Source: a virus
Direction: 5' to 3' (one strand)
Length of the DNA: 60,673 nucleotides
Virus record (IMG/VR): IMGVR_UViG_3300036985_000346
Coordinates: 1 to 60,673 of that record
Shown here piece after piece: positions 22,531-31,584 of the stretch (its first letter is position 1; the number at the start of each line of letters is the position of its first letter). The notes below the pieces were generated by a model. The model was not told the DNA's origin and ran no database searches. It saw nothing but the letters and a program-made list of their open reading frames with translations. Position numbers and translations under genes: made by a program.

Positions 22531-23196
22531 TTATTGAGCTTCGAGAGCAGCTACTCTGGCGGTTAGTTCTTGAATGGCTTTGACCATTGCAGCGTAGATG
22601 CCTTCTTTTTCAAGACCCAATCTTGTGCCGTCTGCTGATTCAAACTCACGAATTAACTCAGGCATGACAGACTGGACTTCTTGGGCAATAAATCCATATT
22701 GTGTGCCTTGTTCAATTTTGTCTGTTTTCCATTTGTAGGAAACAGGGCGCAATGCAAGAATTTCAGACAAACCAAACGGCAAATTTTCAATGTTTTCTTT
22801 TAAACGCTCGTCTGATGGGTTTGTACTTGTAAGAACTCCGCCATTTGAATATACAAGGCCAGTACCTAATGCAGCTAAAACAACATTGTTATTTGCAAAT
22901 ACTTGGAAAGATGGCGTGTTTGATCCATTTCTAAAATCAGCAATGGTGTACGAACCCGTAGTTCCACCGCTTTGCACCCACAAAGCTGCTGTAGTAGCTG
23001 ATTGTTGAATCTCAACCAAACCAAGAGTAGTAGCACCAGAACCAATGGCAGAAGAAGCCATGCTAACTGCGCGGCCAGCAGTTAAGTTGGCCACAGACAC
23101 TTGTTTGGTTGTACTGCTTTGAACGATAGGCAATACCTCAGTACCCGCTAGTGGGGTAGTTGAGCTAGGTAGTGCGGAAATTTTTGCATCAGCCAT
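22531..23196 (-). CDS. Tail fibre with C-terminal S74 intramolecular chaperone, copy A only
   Basis: 221 residues. The N-terminal part (ADAKISALPSSTTPLAG, then TEVLPIV) is a common phage fibre start. The C-terminal 100 residues form a Peptidase_S74 / chaperone-of-endosialidase domain: SDERLKENIENL with the self-cleaving Ser at about 128, then YGFIAQEVQ and GIYAAMVKAIQELTARVAAL. This domain trimerises the fibre and then cuts itself off. It lies next to the tailspike; copy B has no equivalent in the window. Confidence 0.78.
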   Translation of the reverse strand: MADAKISALPSSTTPLAGTEVLPIVQSSTTKQVSVANLTAGRAVSMASSAIGSGATTLGLVEIQQSATTAALWVQSGGTTGSYTIADFRNGSNTPSFQVFANNNVVLAALGTGLVYSNGGVLTSTNPSDERLKENIENLPFGLSEILALRPVSYKWKTDKIEQGTQYGFIAQEVQSVMPELIREFESADGTRLGLEKEGIYAAMVKAIQELTARVAALEAQ

Positions 23197-23223
23197 TTTT
23201 AAAGTCCTCGTTTAATATTTTGC

Positions 23224-24888
23224 TTAAACTGCAACAATGTTGCCTGCTGAATCAACTTGCAACGTCTTGTTTGCACCGCCAGTTGCATAGCCTGGTATCT
23301 TTATCAAATTGTCTGCTGTTAATTTAAATCCAGTCGCATTAGCGCCGTTTCTAAAATCAACTATGGTTGACCCGCTTGTTGTTCCACCGCTTTGAGCAAG
23401 AAGTGCTGGATAAACTGATCCAGCTTGAATTTCTAATGCTGCATTACTAGAAGGGGCAGCAGTACCAATACCAACGTTGCTGCTCGGAATTATGAAGTTT
23501 GCCAAAAATGCCGCAGTTATTACAGTGTTAACTCCGTTGTTTAAAACCATTTGAGAAAATGGGCCTGAGTTATCAAACATATTTGTGCCAATGTAAGTGT
23601 TATTGGCATTAGAAGTAATGTTAATTAATTGTTGAACCCCTGAACTGCGGAAGAATCGATTGTCAGTAATGCTTGTTCTATTGGCGTAGTTGACACGAAT
23701 TGCGTATGCAACAACACCATTAATGATAGAAAATGAATTGCGGGAAATAACAAAATCATTGACTTCGTTGCTGGAACTGCCATCAATATCAATAAGCGCA
23801 CCATTTGAACCAATAAAACTCCCAAACGTTTCAAACTCGTTATCCGAGATGACGCTAAAGTTTGCTGGTGAGCCTATGTGAATGCCGTTTTTATTGGTGA
23901 TGTTATTGCCCACCAACATCAACATCAAAGCGCCTGGCGTAAAAGTAATATCAAGGCCGTAATTATCACCAGAAATTTGGTTGCCTGTAATCCAAATCGT
24001 ATCACCAGCGTCTGGAATTGAGATGCCGTTTTGTACTTGGCAATTTGTGATGTGAAACAACGATGGAGTATTAACACCATTGCAAAAAATAGATATGTTG
24101 CCTAGCTTGGCAATCCATACCCTATCAATCATCATTTGAGCAATGTTTGCCGCAGAAGCATCTACACGAATTGCGTGTCTTCCAGGTGTACCAGACACGG
24201 GCTTGATGTAGAAGTCTTTAAGAGAATACCAATCTTTAAGTTCAACAGTGGAACTTGTGGGGTACACCCGAATAATATCTGTGTTGCCATCAACTGATGC
24301 ACCAACCAAAATAATTGAGCCACTACCTCCACCAAAAATTGAAATAGGTAAAGAGCACAAAAGAGTGTCAGTTACTAGGTATGTTCCAACAGGAATAAAC
24401 AATGATCCACCGACTGGTGTTGCATCAATAGCCGCTTGGATTGCCGCTGTGTCATCAGTTGTGCCATTTCCAGTTGCGCCAAAATCTTTAATGCTCATGT
24501 ATTGAGCAAGTTTTGCTTCAACATTAGTTGCTACAGCATTGGTAAATGGTGGGTCATAAACTACACCATCTGCATTGACGATATTTCCATATCGTTCAGT
24601 TGCAGCTGGTGCGCTATACACCAAACTGCCATTGCGGTTTTGCACTTGGATGCTGTAGTTGGTGTTGACATACAGGCGTGCAGGTGTTCCGCTATTGGAT
24701 GGGTATCCAGCCAATGTCCGAATTGGTTGCGTGGCCGGAATGGTCAGTGCTGCATCCCAATACACATTGATCGGATTTGTCTGTGGATTGAGGTTGGTTG
24801 TTCCAATCCAGATGTAACCATTTTCGAGTGGTTGTCCATCGATATCGGTAAAGATCGGGAAGGTTGGCTGAATGCTAAGTGCGGTCAT
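23224..24888 (-). CDS. Tailspike, head-binding plus pectate-lyase-type beta-helix, copy A
   Basis: 554 residues. The first 110 (PIFTDIDGQPLENGYIWIG, then IRTLAGYPSNSGTPARLYV) resemble the P22 gp9 head-binding domain. Residues from about 130 read SIKDFGATGNGTTDDTAAIQ, the start of a Pectate_lyase_3 right-handed beta-helix, which binds or cuts host polysaccharide. The end (VGIGTAAPSSNAALEIQAG) resembles fibre tips. Copy B keeps the N-terminal domain and replaces the rest. This protein sets host range. Confidence 0.8.
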   Translation of the reverse strand: MTALSIQPTFPIFTDIDGQPLENGYIWIGTTNLNPQTNPINVYWDAALTIPATQPIRTLAGYPSNSGTPARLYVNTNYSIQVQNRNGSLVYSAPAATERYGNIVNADGVVYDPPFTNAVATNVEAKLAQYMSIKDFGATGNGTTDDTAAIQAAIDATPVGGSLFIPVGTYLVTDTLLCSLPISIFGGGSGSIILVGASVDGNTDIIRVYPTSSTVELKDWYSLKDFYIKPVSGTPGRHAIRVDASAANIAQMMIDRVWIAKLGNISIFCNGVNTPSLFHITNCQVQNGISIPDAGDTIWITGNQISGDNYGLDITFTPGALMLMLVGNNITNKNGIHIGSPANFSVISDNEFETFGSFIGSNGALIDIDGSSSNEVNDFVISRNSFSIINGVVAYAIRVNYANRTSITDNRFFRSSGVQQLINITSNANNTYIGTNMFDNSGPFSQMVLNNGVNTVITAAFLANFIIPSSNVGIGTAAPSSNAALEIQAGSVYPALLAQSGGTTSGSTIVDFRNGANATGFKLTADNLIKIPGYATGGANKTLQVDSAGNIVAV

Positions 24889-27291
24889 TTATTGATTCTC
24901 CTGGTCAAATTGGCGTTCGGCTTGGGTTGCTGTCTGCAACCATTGAATCCTCGCATCCAATGCTTTTGGCAGTTTAGCTGCGTCTGCGAATTTCTGGAAG
25001 GATTGTGACATGGCTGTGCGACGAATACTAGCCTCACTTGGCGTTCCTCTTGTCGCGGCTTCAATGGCAAGTTTCTGGAATCCCTCGTCAGCAAACAGTT
25101 TTCCTGCTGCTTTGAGTGAATCCTTGTTGCCTTGGGTCATGGCTCCAGTGAGCACTGATGTGGCTGCGGCTGCTATTGGACCACCAACAGCGGCTGCACC
25201 AGTCAATGCGCCCTTGGCCAGCGTGCTTTCCATGACCTTACCGATCAGGCTTTCGGCCTGCATGCCTTGCAGCAATGCTTGGTTTGCTTTGCCGGTGGTC
25301 AGGACATTGGCTCTGGCCTCGGTGACGCGCTTGGAGACCTCATACAAGTCGCGCAGTACATCTGCCGAGTCTTTGCCCAATGTGTCAACGATGGTTTTGT
25401 AGACTGGTGGGTTGGCTCGCAGCTTTGGGTAGATGTCGGCAAACTCAGAGAATCCAAAGTTGCCCTTTTCAGCGCCTCTGGTCGAGCGTGTGACGGATGC
25501 CAGTGCGGTGGCAATCGTCTCTTTGCGAAGGTCTTCTGGGACGGTTTTGAGCAGTCGATTGAACTCGCCTGCATCGCCCTTGGCAGCGCCTGTGATGGCG
25601 GTGCGCATCTTGTTGGCCACGCTGCCTTCGATGTCTTGGCCAAACGCATTCACAATGCGATTGCCCAATGCACGCTCTTTTGCGTACAACAGATTGGCCG
25701 CACGCAGTTGCTGGCGCAGTTCCTCACCACCAATGTTTCCAACGTTTGTCAACTGGTCGTCAGCAAGTGCCGCATATAGGCGCTTGAGGTCTGCTTCGGC
25801 CATGCTGCCGTATGGAGACTCCATCTTGTTGATGGCGTTTCCAATCAGAGTTTTCTCGCGCTTGAGTCGGCCATACGTGATGTTGCCTTCCTCGATCATC
25901 TTGGCCAGATTTCGCTCGGCTGCTGACATGCCTTTCTCGCCCACCTCAGCCTTGATAGTGTCAAGGGTTGCTTTGAGCTTTGGCAGTTCCACCACCGTTG
26001 TCTTTGGCACTTTTTCATCGACTGCGCTGTAGACCTTGCTCGCCTGTGAGTTGAGGTCTGAACGAGTCGCGGTCAGCGAGTCCTTGATCTTTTGCGATAC
26101 CACGCCAGGTGCGACTGCGCCTTCGACGAATGTGGCATCGAATTGCTTGATCACATCGTCGGCCTTGTCCACAGCCTGCGTGACGGTGTTGCGCCATGTG
26201 GCCTCAGCTTCGCTGCCTGCGGCTGATCTAGTCAGGCCTGCGGCTGCGCGAACTTGTGGGTTGTCGCTGAACACATCAGCAGGCAGTTGGATTCCAAGCC
26301 GATCGGCTGCTTCTTTGGCTGCCACATTGACTTGTGCAAGATCGGCCAGACGGTCGCGTGCGCCAGCCGAGCCGAAGCCTGTGCCAGATGCCCTCTTGAC
26401 CAGATTGCCAACTTCTTCCTCAGTCACTTCTGTCACTAATGGAGCCACTGCTGGTGCAGCTGGCGCGACTGGGACTTCTGGGATGGTTGGTGCTACCTCT
26501 GGCATTGCTGCGGCAACTGGTGCTGCTGGAGGTGCTTCTGGGGCCATTGCTGTACCCATTGGAGCTCCTGCTGGTACAGCTGCTGGCGCAGGTGCTGGCG
26601 CTTTGCCTGTGACGCGCTGTACGCCTTTTTTGACCGCTTGGACGACCGGAGGTGCCACACGTTGCAAAATCTGACCTGCTGGGCCTGTAACTGCGGCTGT
26701 GACCACCTCGCCTTTGTTGAATTCACCACCAGTGCCAGCTTGGGTCGCTTCGATGGCCGCTTGGGTTGCGCCACCAGCCACGATTGCACCAGGGATGGTT
26801 GCGGCTCGGCCTGCTGGCGTAAATGCTGCAATTCCACCGACTGCGCGTGGAATGTCACCCATCGTGAAGCCTGGAGGAATAGCATATTCCTTTTGGTCGA
26901 CCGAAGAGCGCAGTAAGTAGTTACCCTTAGCATCTTGACGAATCTGAACACCAGGGAAGTTGGCTTGCAGAATCTGCACCGTTTCCTTGGGGTTGCTCAG
27001 GAGTGTGCCAAGAGCTGTTTTAAAAGATGCCACGCTCATTTGATTGAGTTCAGGCATGCTTGTCCACTCGGGAAGCGCTTGTGTCTCAGGCGTTGCGCGA
27101 GCGCGGCCAGTGACTGACTCGACTAAACTCTCAATGAAACCCATTGGTTTTGGCTGTGATGCCGCCCATTGCTCAGGTGACATTGGAGTCGCAGCAGGTG
27201 CCGCAGCAGGTGCTGTGGCCGTAGGTGCTGGAGCAGGAGCTGCTGGTGCAGCCTGCTTAGTTTGTGATGCCAACCATTCTTCTGGACTCAT
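24889..27291 (-). CDS. Large ejection protein, P22 gp16-position, copy A
   Basis: 800 residues. An Ala/Pro-rich N-terminal region is followed by hydrophobic/amphipathic segments and long charged helices (residues about 300-700). It lies between tailspike and the 475-residue ejection protein, the P22 gp16 slot. Such proteins leave the head before DNA and form a channel across the envelope. Copy B has a 640-residue protein of the same design but little sequence in common. Assignment is by position and composition. Confidence 0.65.
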   Translation of the reverse strand: MSPEEWLASQTKQAAPAAPAPAPTATAPAAAPAATPMSPEQWAASQPKPMGFIESLVESVTGRARATPETQALPEWTSMPELNQMSVASFKTALGTLLSNPKETVQILQANFPGVQIRQDAKGNYLLRSSVDQKEYAIPPGFTMGDIPRAVGGIAAFTPAGRAATIPGAIVAGGATQAAIEATQAGTGGEFNKGEVVTAAVTGPAGQILQRVAPPVVQAVKKGVQRVTGKAPAPAPAAVPAGAPMGTAMAPEAPPAAPVAAAMPEVAPTIPEVPVAPAAPAVAPLVTEVTEEEVGNLVKRASGTGFGSAGARDRLADLAQVNVAAKEAADRLGIQLPADVFSDNPQVRAAAGLTRSAAGSEAEATWRNTVTQAVDKADDVIKQFDATFVEGAVAPGVVSQKIKDSLTATRSDLNSQASKVYSAVDEKVPKTTVVELPKLKATLDTIKAEVGEKGMSAAERNLAKMIEEGNITYGRLKREKTLIGNAINKMESPYGSMAEADLKRLYAALADDQLTNVGNIGGEELRQQLRAANLLYAKERALGNRIVNAFGQDIEGSVANKMRTAITGAAKGDAGEFNRLLKTVPEDLRKETIATALASVTRSTRGAEKGNFGFSEFADIYPKLRANPPVYKTIVDTLGKDSADVLRDLYEVSKRVTEARANVLTTGKANQALLQGMQAESLIGKVMESTLAKGALTGAAAVGGPIAAAATSVLTGAMTQGNKDSLKAAGKLFADEGFQKLAIEAATRGTPSEASIRRTAMSQSFQKFADAAKLPKALDARIQWLQTATQAERQFDQENQ

Positions 27292-28715
27292 TGTGCCCCC
27301 ACAGATTGCTTATATGCGCTCCACTGAGCATCAGTGAAGTTTGCAGGACGAGTGTAAGTCTGGCCACCGACCGTTACGCTGTTTGCTGTTGGTGCTGCTG
27401 GCGCTGCCGCTGTTTCAGGTCCGAACACATTTTCAGCATTGAGGCGATAGTTCTTGACCACCACACCAAGAGCTTTCTTGTCTTCTTCTGCTTTTTTCTG
27501 TGCTGACTTGTAATATTCTCTGGCCAGATTGACAAATTCTTCACGCTGTTTAGGCTGCAAGAATTGACCGCTTTCTGCTTTCTTCAGGCTGTTTTCAAGC
27601 CTTGTGTACAAACCAGCTGTGTCGCGTGCTGTGGCAAATTCTGTCTCGCGCACCACTGAGCCTGGATCGAGCATTTTCATGAATCCAGTGATCAGTGCAA
27701 TGTCGCCTGGGCCAGTTTTTGCACCTGCTGAAGATTGGATGTTGTTGAATGTGGTTCCAAGTTCGCCATACACCTTGGTGCGGCCTTGGTATTCCTTGCG
27801 CAGTTTGTCTTCCTGCTCAAATGTTTTGGCTGGGTCCATGCCACCAGTTGCCTTGAGCGCTTCCAGTTCAAGTGCGGCTTTTTGACTTTCCACACCAAGT
27901 TTCTTGGTCTGAGCCAATGCCGAGCCAGTTTGTGCTTGTGTAAGCCCAAGGTCAGCAGCCTTTTTCTTGATGTCTGCCAGTGTGATCTGTTCTGCATACT
28001 TGGCATCGACTTGCGCTTTTTGTGCGTCTGCCGTTGCTTTGGCTGCATCAGCCGCTGCTTTTTCTGCTGCATTGGTAGCAGTGGCCTGAGCTGTAATGGC
28101 ATCTGCCACGGCTTTGTCAGCTTTTGCTCTGGCTTCAAGCAATGCGGCTGGTGCTTTGGCTTCTTCTCTGGTCGTAGAAAGTGTCTTGTCGACATTCTCA
28201 AGCAGTTCTTTTCCACCAGGCAATGCGGCCATCATCAATCCAATGGTCGCTTGCGAGCCAGTTGGATTCATGTCGATCAGTTGCAAATAGGTTTCTGTGG
28301 CTTTTGCTTCTTGCTCACGGCCTGAATTGCGAAATGCGTCTGCCTGCTCTTTGAGCAAGTTCTTTGCAATATCAGGTTGGCCAGATTTCAATGCCGCATA
28401 AACTTGGCCAGACTGTTGCAGGCGGTTTTGCTGTTGAGAAGTTGACATCAACTCAAATGACTTGCGCACGCCTTCTGCCTGATCTTTTGGAAGCATGGCA
28501 GAGACGCGAGCAAAGTCTGTGGCTGTTGCTTTTGGATTTTCAAACAAAGTTTTTAGTTCTGCTTGTGCTGTTCTTGCTTGCTCAAGTGCTTGTGATTTTG
28601 CTTGTGCTTCTGCACCCGCAGCACCAATTTTGAAGCCACTAAGTACAGCCTCGAATGGGCTTTGCACATCGACTGCGTAGTTGATTGGTGCTTGGAATGG
28701 GTTAATGGTTGCCAT
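27288..28715 (-). CDS. Ejection protein, P22 gp20-position, copy A
   Basis: 475 residues, almost entirely helical, rich in Ala, Lys, Gln and Glu (KADKAVADAITAQATATNAA). Its start (NPFQAPINYAVDVQSPFEAV) is like that of many podovirus ejection proteins. P22 gp20 is 471 residues and occupies the same slot. ATGA couples it to the next gene. It likely forms part of the DNA-transfer conduit. Confidence 0.68.
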   Translation of the reverse strand: MATINPFQAPINYAVDVQSPFEAVLSGFKIGAAGAEAQAKSQALEQARTAQAELKTLFENPKATATDFARVSAMLPKDQAEGVRKSFELMSTSQQQNRLQQSGQVYAALKSGQPDIAKNLLKEQADAFRNSGREQEAKATETYLQLIDMNPTGSQATIGLMMAALPGGKELLENVDKTLSTTREEAKAPAALLEARAKADKAVADAITAQATATNAAEKAAADAAKATADAQKAQVDAKYAEQITLADIKKKAADLGLTQAQTGSALAQTKKLGVESQKAALELEALKATGGMDPAKTFEQEDKLRKEYQGRTKVYGELGTTFNNIQSSAGAKTGPGDIALITGFMKMLDPGSVVRETEFATARDTAGLYTRLENSLKKAESGQFLQPKQREEFVNLAREYYKSAQKKAEEDKKALGVVVKNYRLNAENVFGPETAAAPAAPTANSVTVGGQTYTRPANFTDAQWSAYKQSVGAQ

Positions 28716-28725
28716 GTTCTAATCC

Positions 28726-29445
28726 TTAAAACCCAAGTCCTGTTGTTTTTCCTGCGCCCATTTGCATACCAAGGAACTGAGCTGGCAGATTAAAGAGCTG
28801 GCCATAGGCCTTGGCTTGGCCAAGTTCTCCACCAGCTAGGGCTGCACCTTGCTGAGACAGCAAGTTGGCCACGTTGGTGCCTGTTTGCAATCCTGCCGAT
28901 CCAGTGCCAGCTGCTGAGGACTGACCGATCTGGGCTAAGTTTTGCTGTGTGACACGACCAATGTCGGCTATGCCACCTAATCGACCATACTGTCTTTCAA
29001 TTTCTTGTTGAAGCATTTGTGGTCTGAATTGACCAAGTGCGGCTTGGATGTTGCCACCACGCAGGCCACCAGTAGCCGATGCACGCTGGAGCAATGCTTC
29101 TTCACCAGCTTGGACTTGAGCTTGGTAGCCAGCACCACCTTCAATGCCAGCAATGGCCGCACGTTGAGCCTCTGGGCCTTTTAATCCAAGTAAAGCCTGT
29201 TGTTGTTCAAATGCTGGTTCTCCTGCCTGTGCATAGGGTTGCAGTCCTGCAAGTGCAGGAACACCAACTTCGGTGTAAGGTTTAAGCAATTCACGCATGG
29301 CATCGAATTGCCTGCGCTGTTCTTCAATGCCTTTTTGAGCTGCCTCGCCTTGAATGCCTGCGGCTTCGCCAGCTGCGCTGGCCTGCATTGAACTTCCGAT
29401 GAGTTGGCTTCCACCAACGACTAGGGCTGTTATTGGATCAGGCAT
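28726..29445 (-). CDS. Ejection / DNA-transfer protein, P22 gp7-position, copy A
   Basis: 239 residues, P22 gp7 being 229. A Gly/Ala-rich helical protein with EEQRRQFDAMRELLKPYTE and LLQRASATGGLRGGNIQAAL, a pattern I know from proteins annotated as DNA transfer protein p32 in podoviruses. Copy B shares the same two motifs (59087-59734). It precedes the gp20- and gp16-position genes as in P22. Confidence 0.7.
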   Translation of the reverse strand: MPDPITALVVGGSQLIGSSMQASAAGEAAGIQGEAAQKGIEEQRRQFDAMRELLKPYTEVGVPALAGLQPYAQAGEPAFEQQQALLGLKGPEAQRAAIAGIEGGAGYQAQVQAGEEALLQRASATGGLRGGNIQAALGQFRPQMLQQEIERQYGRLGGIADIGRVTQQNLAQIGQSSAAGTGSAGLQTGTNVANLLSQQGAALAGGELGQAKAYGQLFNLPAQFLGMQMGAGKTTGLGF

Positions 29446-29887
29446 TGCCGAACTCCTTCATGTAGTCTTCAAATTTCTCGCCATACAACTCCATGACCAA
29501 GTGAGCATTCTTTGTGGCAAATCCTGGGCCATGCGTAAGCGATACGGCCATCAGGATTAGGTCATAGTAGCCTGCACGCCAGACAAATGATCTGGCATCA
29601 GCCTCGCCTGCACGCTCTGCTTGGTCAGAGGCTTGCCACTTTAAGATCATGGCCGCGAGTAGTGGCACGAGATGGTGGCTGTTGGAAATAAAAAATTGGT
29701 TTTGGTGCATGCCCACCAGTGTGTTCCAGATGGCTGCATTCAGGTCTTTGCGCTCTACCGTGTCGCCATCGGCAACATCGTCAAACACCTGAATGGCATC
29801 GTAGACCATGACGAGCCATTCCACGACTGGCGTAGGCAACATAAGAACTCTTTGCAGGTTCTCCTTGAGCCATTCGATACCAATCAT
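29438..29887 (-). CDS. Hypothetical virion-region protein, 149 aa, copy A only
   Basis: Mostly helical (IEWLKENLQRVLMLPTPVVE, then FVWRAGYYDLILMAVSL). ATG 29887 has AGGAG 7 bases upstream and is preferred over an upstream start. It occupies the P22 gp14 position, before the gp7-like gene, but no homology to gp14 is visible. Copy B has a cupin-like gene in this slot. Confidence 0.55.
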   Translation of the reverse strand: MIGIEWLKENLQRVLMLPTPVVEWLVMVYDAIQVFDDVADGDTVERKDLNAAIWNTLVGMHQNQFFISNSHHLVPLLAAMILKWQASDQAERAGEADARSFVWRAGYYDLILMAVSLTHGPGFATKNAHLVMELYGEKFEDYMKEFGNA

Positions 29888-29965
29888 GTGCAACTCCTGT
29901 TCAGGGTGAGCTGCTGGTGGCCCGATAGACTCAGCGCCTTTATTTTCCCACATTTTGGCATTTGG

Positions 29966-30367
29966 TCAATCTTCCATTTCAAATTCACGTTCTTCCCATG
30001 CCTGGCAGACGCGAAGATCATGGCAGATGAACTCGAATTTGGTGCAGTAGCCACGGAAACCGGCATCGGTGTCCCACTCATTGCGGGGAATGCGCTCCAT
30101 CTTGGCCTGCGTCATGGTGCTGTTGTCGTAGTACTCGCAGTTCGAGCAGCGACGACGACGAGCTTCTTTTTCGTCCACTTGCATGGCCTTGCCCACAGCG
30201 ATCCAGTAGGTTTTGTTGGCCGTTGGCTCGTTGCTTGGATTCTCAGGGCCAAGCATCCAGTCGTCGATGGCCACCTGAGTGTTCTTCTTGTTTTCTGCTG
30301 TGGTGATGAATTCTTCCTCCATCGGCAGGCCCATAAAGCCCTTGGGCATCATCATGAATTTGTCCAT
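29966..30367 (-). CDS. Conserved cysteine-cluster protein, 133 aa
   Basis: RRRRCSNCEYYDNSTM, then GYCTKFEFICHDLRVCQAWE contains five Cys plus His in a compact pattern suggesting a metal or Fe-S site. The N-terminal part starts MDKFMMMPKGFMGLPMEEEF. Copy B has a near-identical gene cut by the window end. A conserved protein in the tail/ejection region; role unknown. Confidence 0.6.
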   Translation of the reverse strand: MDKFMMMPKGFMGLPMEEEFITTAENKKNTQVAIDDWMLGPENPSNEPTANKTYWIAVGKAMQVDEKEARRRRCSNCEYYDNSTMTQAKMERIPRNEWDTDAGFRGYCTKFEFICHDLRVCQAWEEREFEMED

Positions 30368-30381
30368 GCTGTTCTCCTTGA

Positions 30382-30717
30382 TTAAGTGATTTCGCGGCCA
30401 GATGCGCGGATGGTCAGCGATGTGGCTGCGCTGGCAATGGTTGAAATGAAGCTACCAGACTCAAGCGCTTGTCCAACCAGCTCTGGGCAGGTATAGGTCT
30501 CATCGGGTGCAATGGCGCGAGTGTCCATGATCAAGTTGGACGCGCCAGCGCTTCCACCACTTGTCACCAAGTTGACGCTTATCGTCACATTGCCTGCGCT
30601 GGTGTTGGTGATCGTGAACTTGTCAATGATTGCCTTGCAGTTCACTGCTGTGTACTGCGTGGTCTGGGCGTTTTCAGCCTGCTTTGGTGGGATTAGCACC
30701 TTGATTGATACGGTCAT
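30382..30717 (-). CDS. Small structural-type protein, 111 aa
   Basis: Beta-rich and low in charge (TQYTAVNCKAIIDKFTITN, then GNVTISVNLVTSGG). It is placed between the needle-like gene and the cysteine-cluster gene. The style is that of phage virion decoration or fibre-knob proteins. No family is named. Confidence 0.5.
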   Translation of the reverse strand: MTVSIKVLIPPKQAENAQTTQYTAVNCKAIIDKFTITNTSAGNVTISVNLVTSGGSAGASNLIMDTRAIAPDETYTCPELVGQALESGSFISTIASAATSLTIRASGREIT

Positions 30718-30726
30718 AATTTCTCC

Positions 30727-31584
30727 TTATTCCAATTGCAATGCATTATTTGAATCGTATTGCGTCATTATCCAATTTGTTCCATCAGAAACCAAGGTGC
30801 AATTTGCTCCTGCTACGGCCTCAAGGATTGAAGTGCTTGCAGAACCACCAATCAAAGGAATCACATTACTAGATGCTGATACCAATGTCTGTGCTTGGTA
30901 GTTCTGAAAATGCAATACCCTACCAGAATAAGAAGCCGCAGCAGGCAGCGTTGCCGTACAGGATGATCCTGACTTGTTGTTGATAATCCACAAGTCTGTC
31001 GCTGCCACACTAAAGTTGGCCGTGTATGTGACTGGCGCAGACGCTGTTTGATATGGCAATGCAGGAATATCAGCCACCACTAAAGACCTGAATGCAGGAG
31101 GTGCTGCCGCACCAGTCGTAGGGCCAGCAAATATCCAATTGGCCGCTGCTGTGGTAACTCCAATGCCTCCAGAAGCAACAGGCAGAGGTGCATCAAGGCC
31201 AGAGATCAATCCACCTATGATGTTCACATTGTCTGCATTTTGCGATGCAATCGTGCCAAGTTCTTGTCTTGGTGTTAATGCCAGCAATTCAAGAGCCTGT
31301 GCCAGTCCTGGTATAGCATCCAATGCCTGCTGCACTTTGGCATTGAGCACAGCATCCTCGACTGCGGTATCTTGGGTTAGCGCACTGATCTGGGCCAGCG
31401 CATTATTGGCATTGGCCGCTGCCGTGTCTGCTTGGTACTCAAAGTCTGTGCCGACAATCACTTGCAATTCATCGACCGTAGAAAACAGCAGCTCAAACTG
31501 TCTGATCTGTTGTTGATCAGTCAAGAATGCCGCAAGTTGATCTCGCGTTAAATTGAGCCTGCGGGAAATTGGTGCGGTTGCCAT
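30727..31584 (-). CDS. Candidate tail needle / fibre, P22 gp26 position
   Basis: 285 residues. The N-terminal 120 residues are helical with heptad-like spacing (QQQIRQFELLFSTVDELQVI, then NALAQISALTQDTAVEDAVL), followed by a beta-rich C-terminal domain. It sits directly after the gp10-like gene, as the trimeric needle gp26 does in P22. It overlaps the gp10-like stop by one base. Assigned by position and architecture; a short side fibre is the alternative. Confidence 0.55.
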   Translation of the reverse strand: MATAPISRRLNLTRDQLAAFLTDQQQIRQFELLFSTVDELQVIVGTDFEYQADTAAANANNALAQISALTQDTAVEDAVLNAKVQQALDAIPGLAQALELLALTPRQELGTIASQNADNVNIIGGLISGLDAPLPVASGGIGVTTAAANWIFAGPTTGAAAPPAFRSLVVADIPALPYQTASAPVTYTANFSVAATDLWIINNKSGSSCTATLPAAASYSGRVLHFQNYQAQTLVSASSNVIPLIGGSASTSILEAVAGANCTLVSDGTNWIMTQYDSNNALQLE

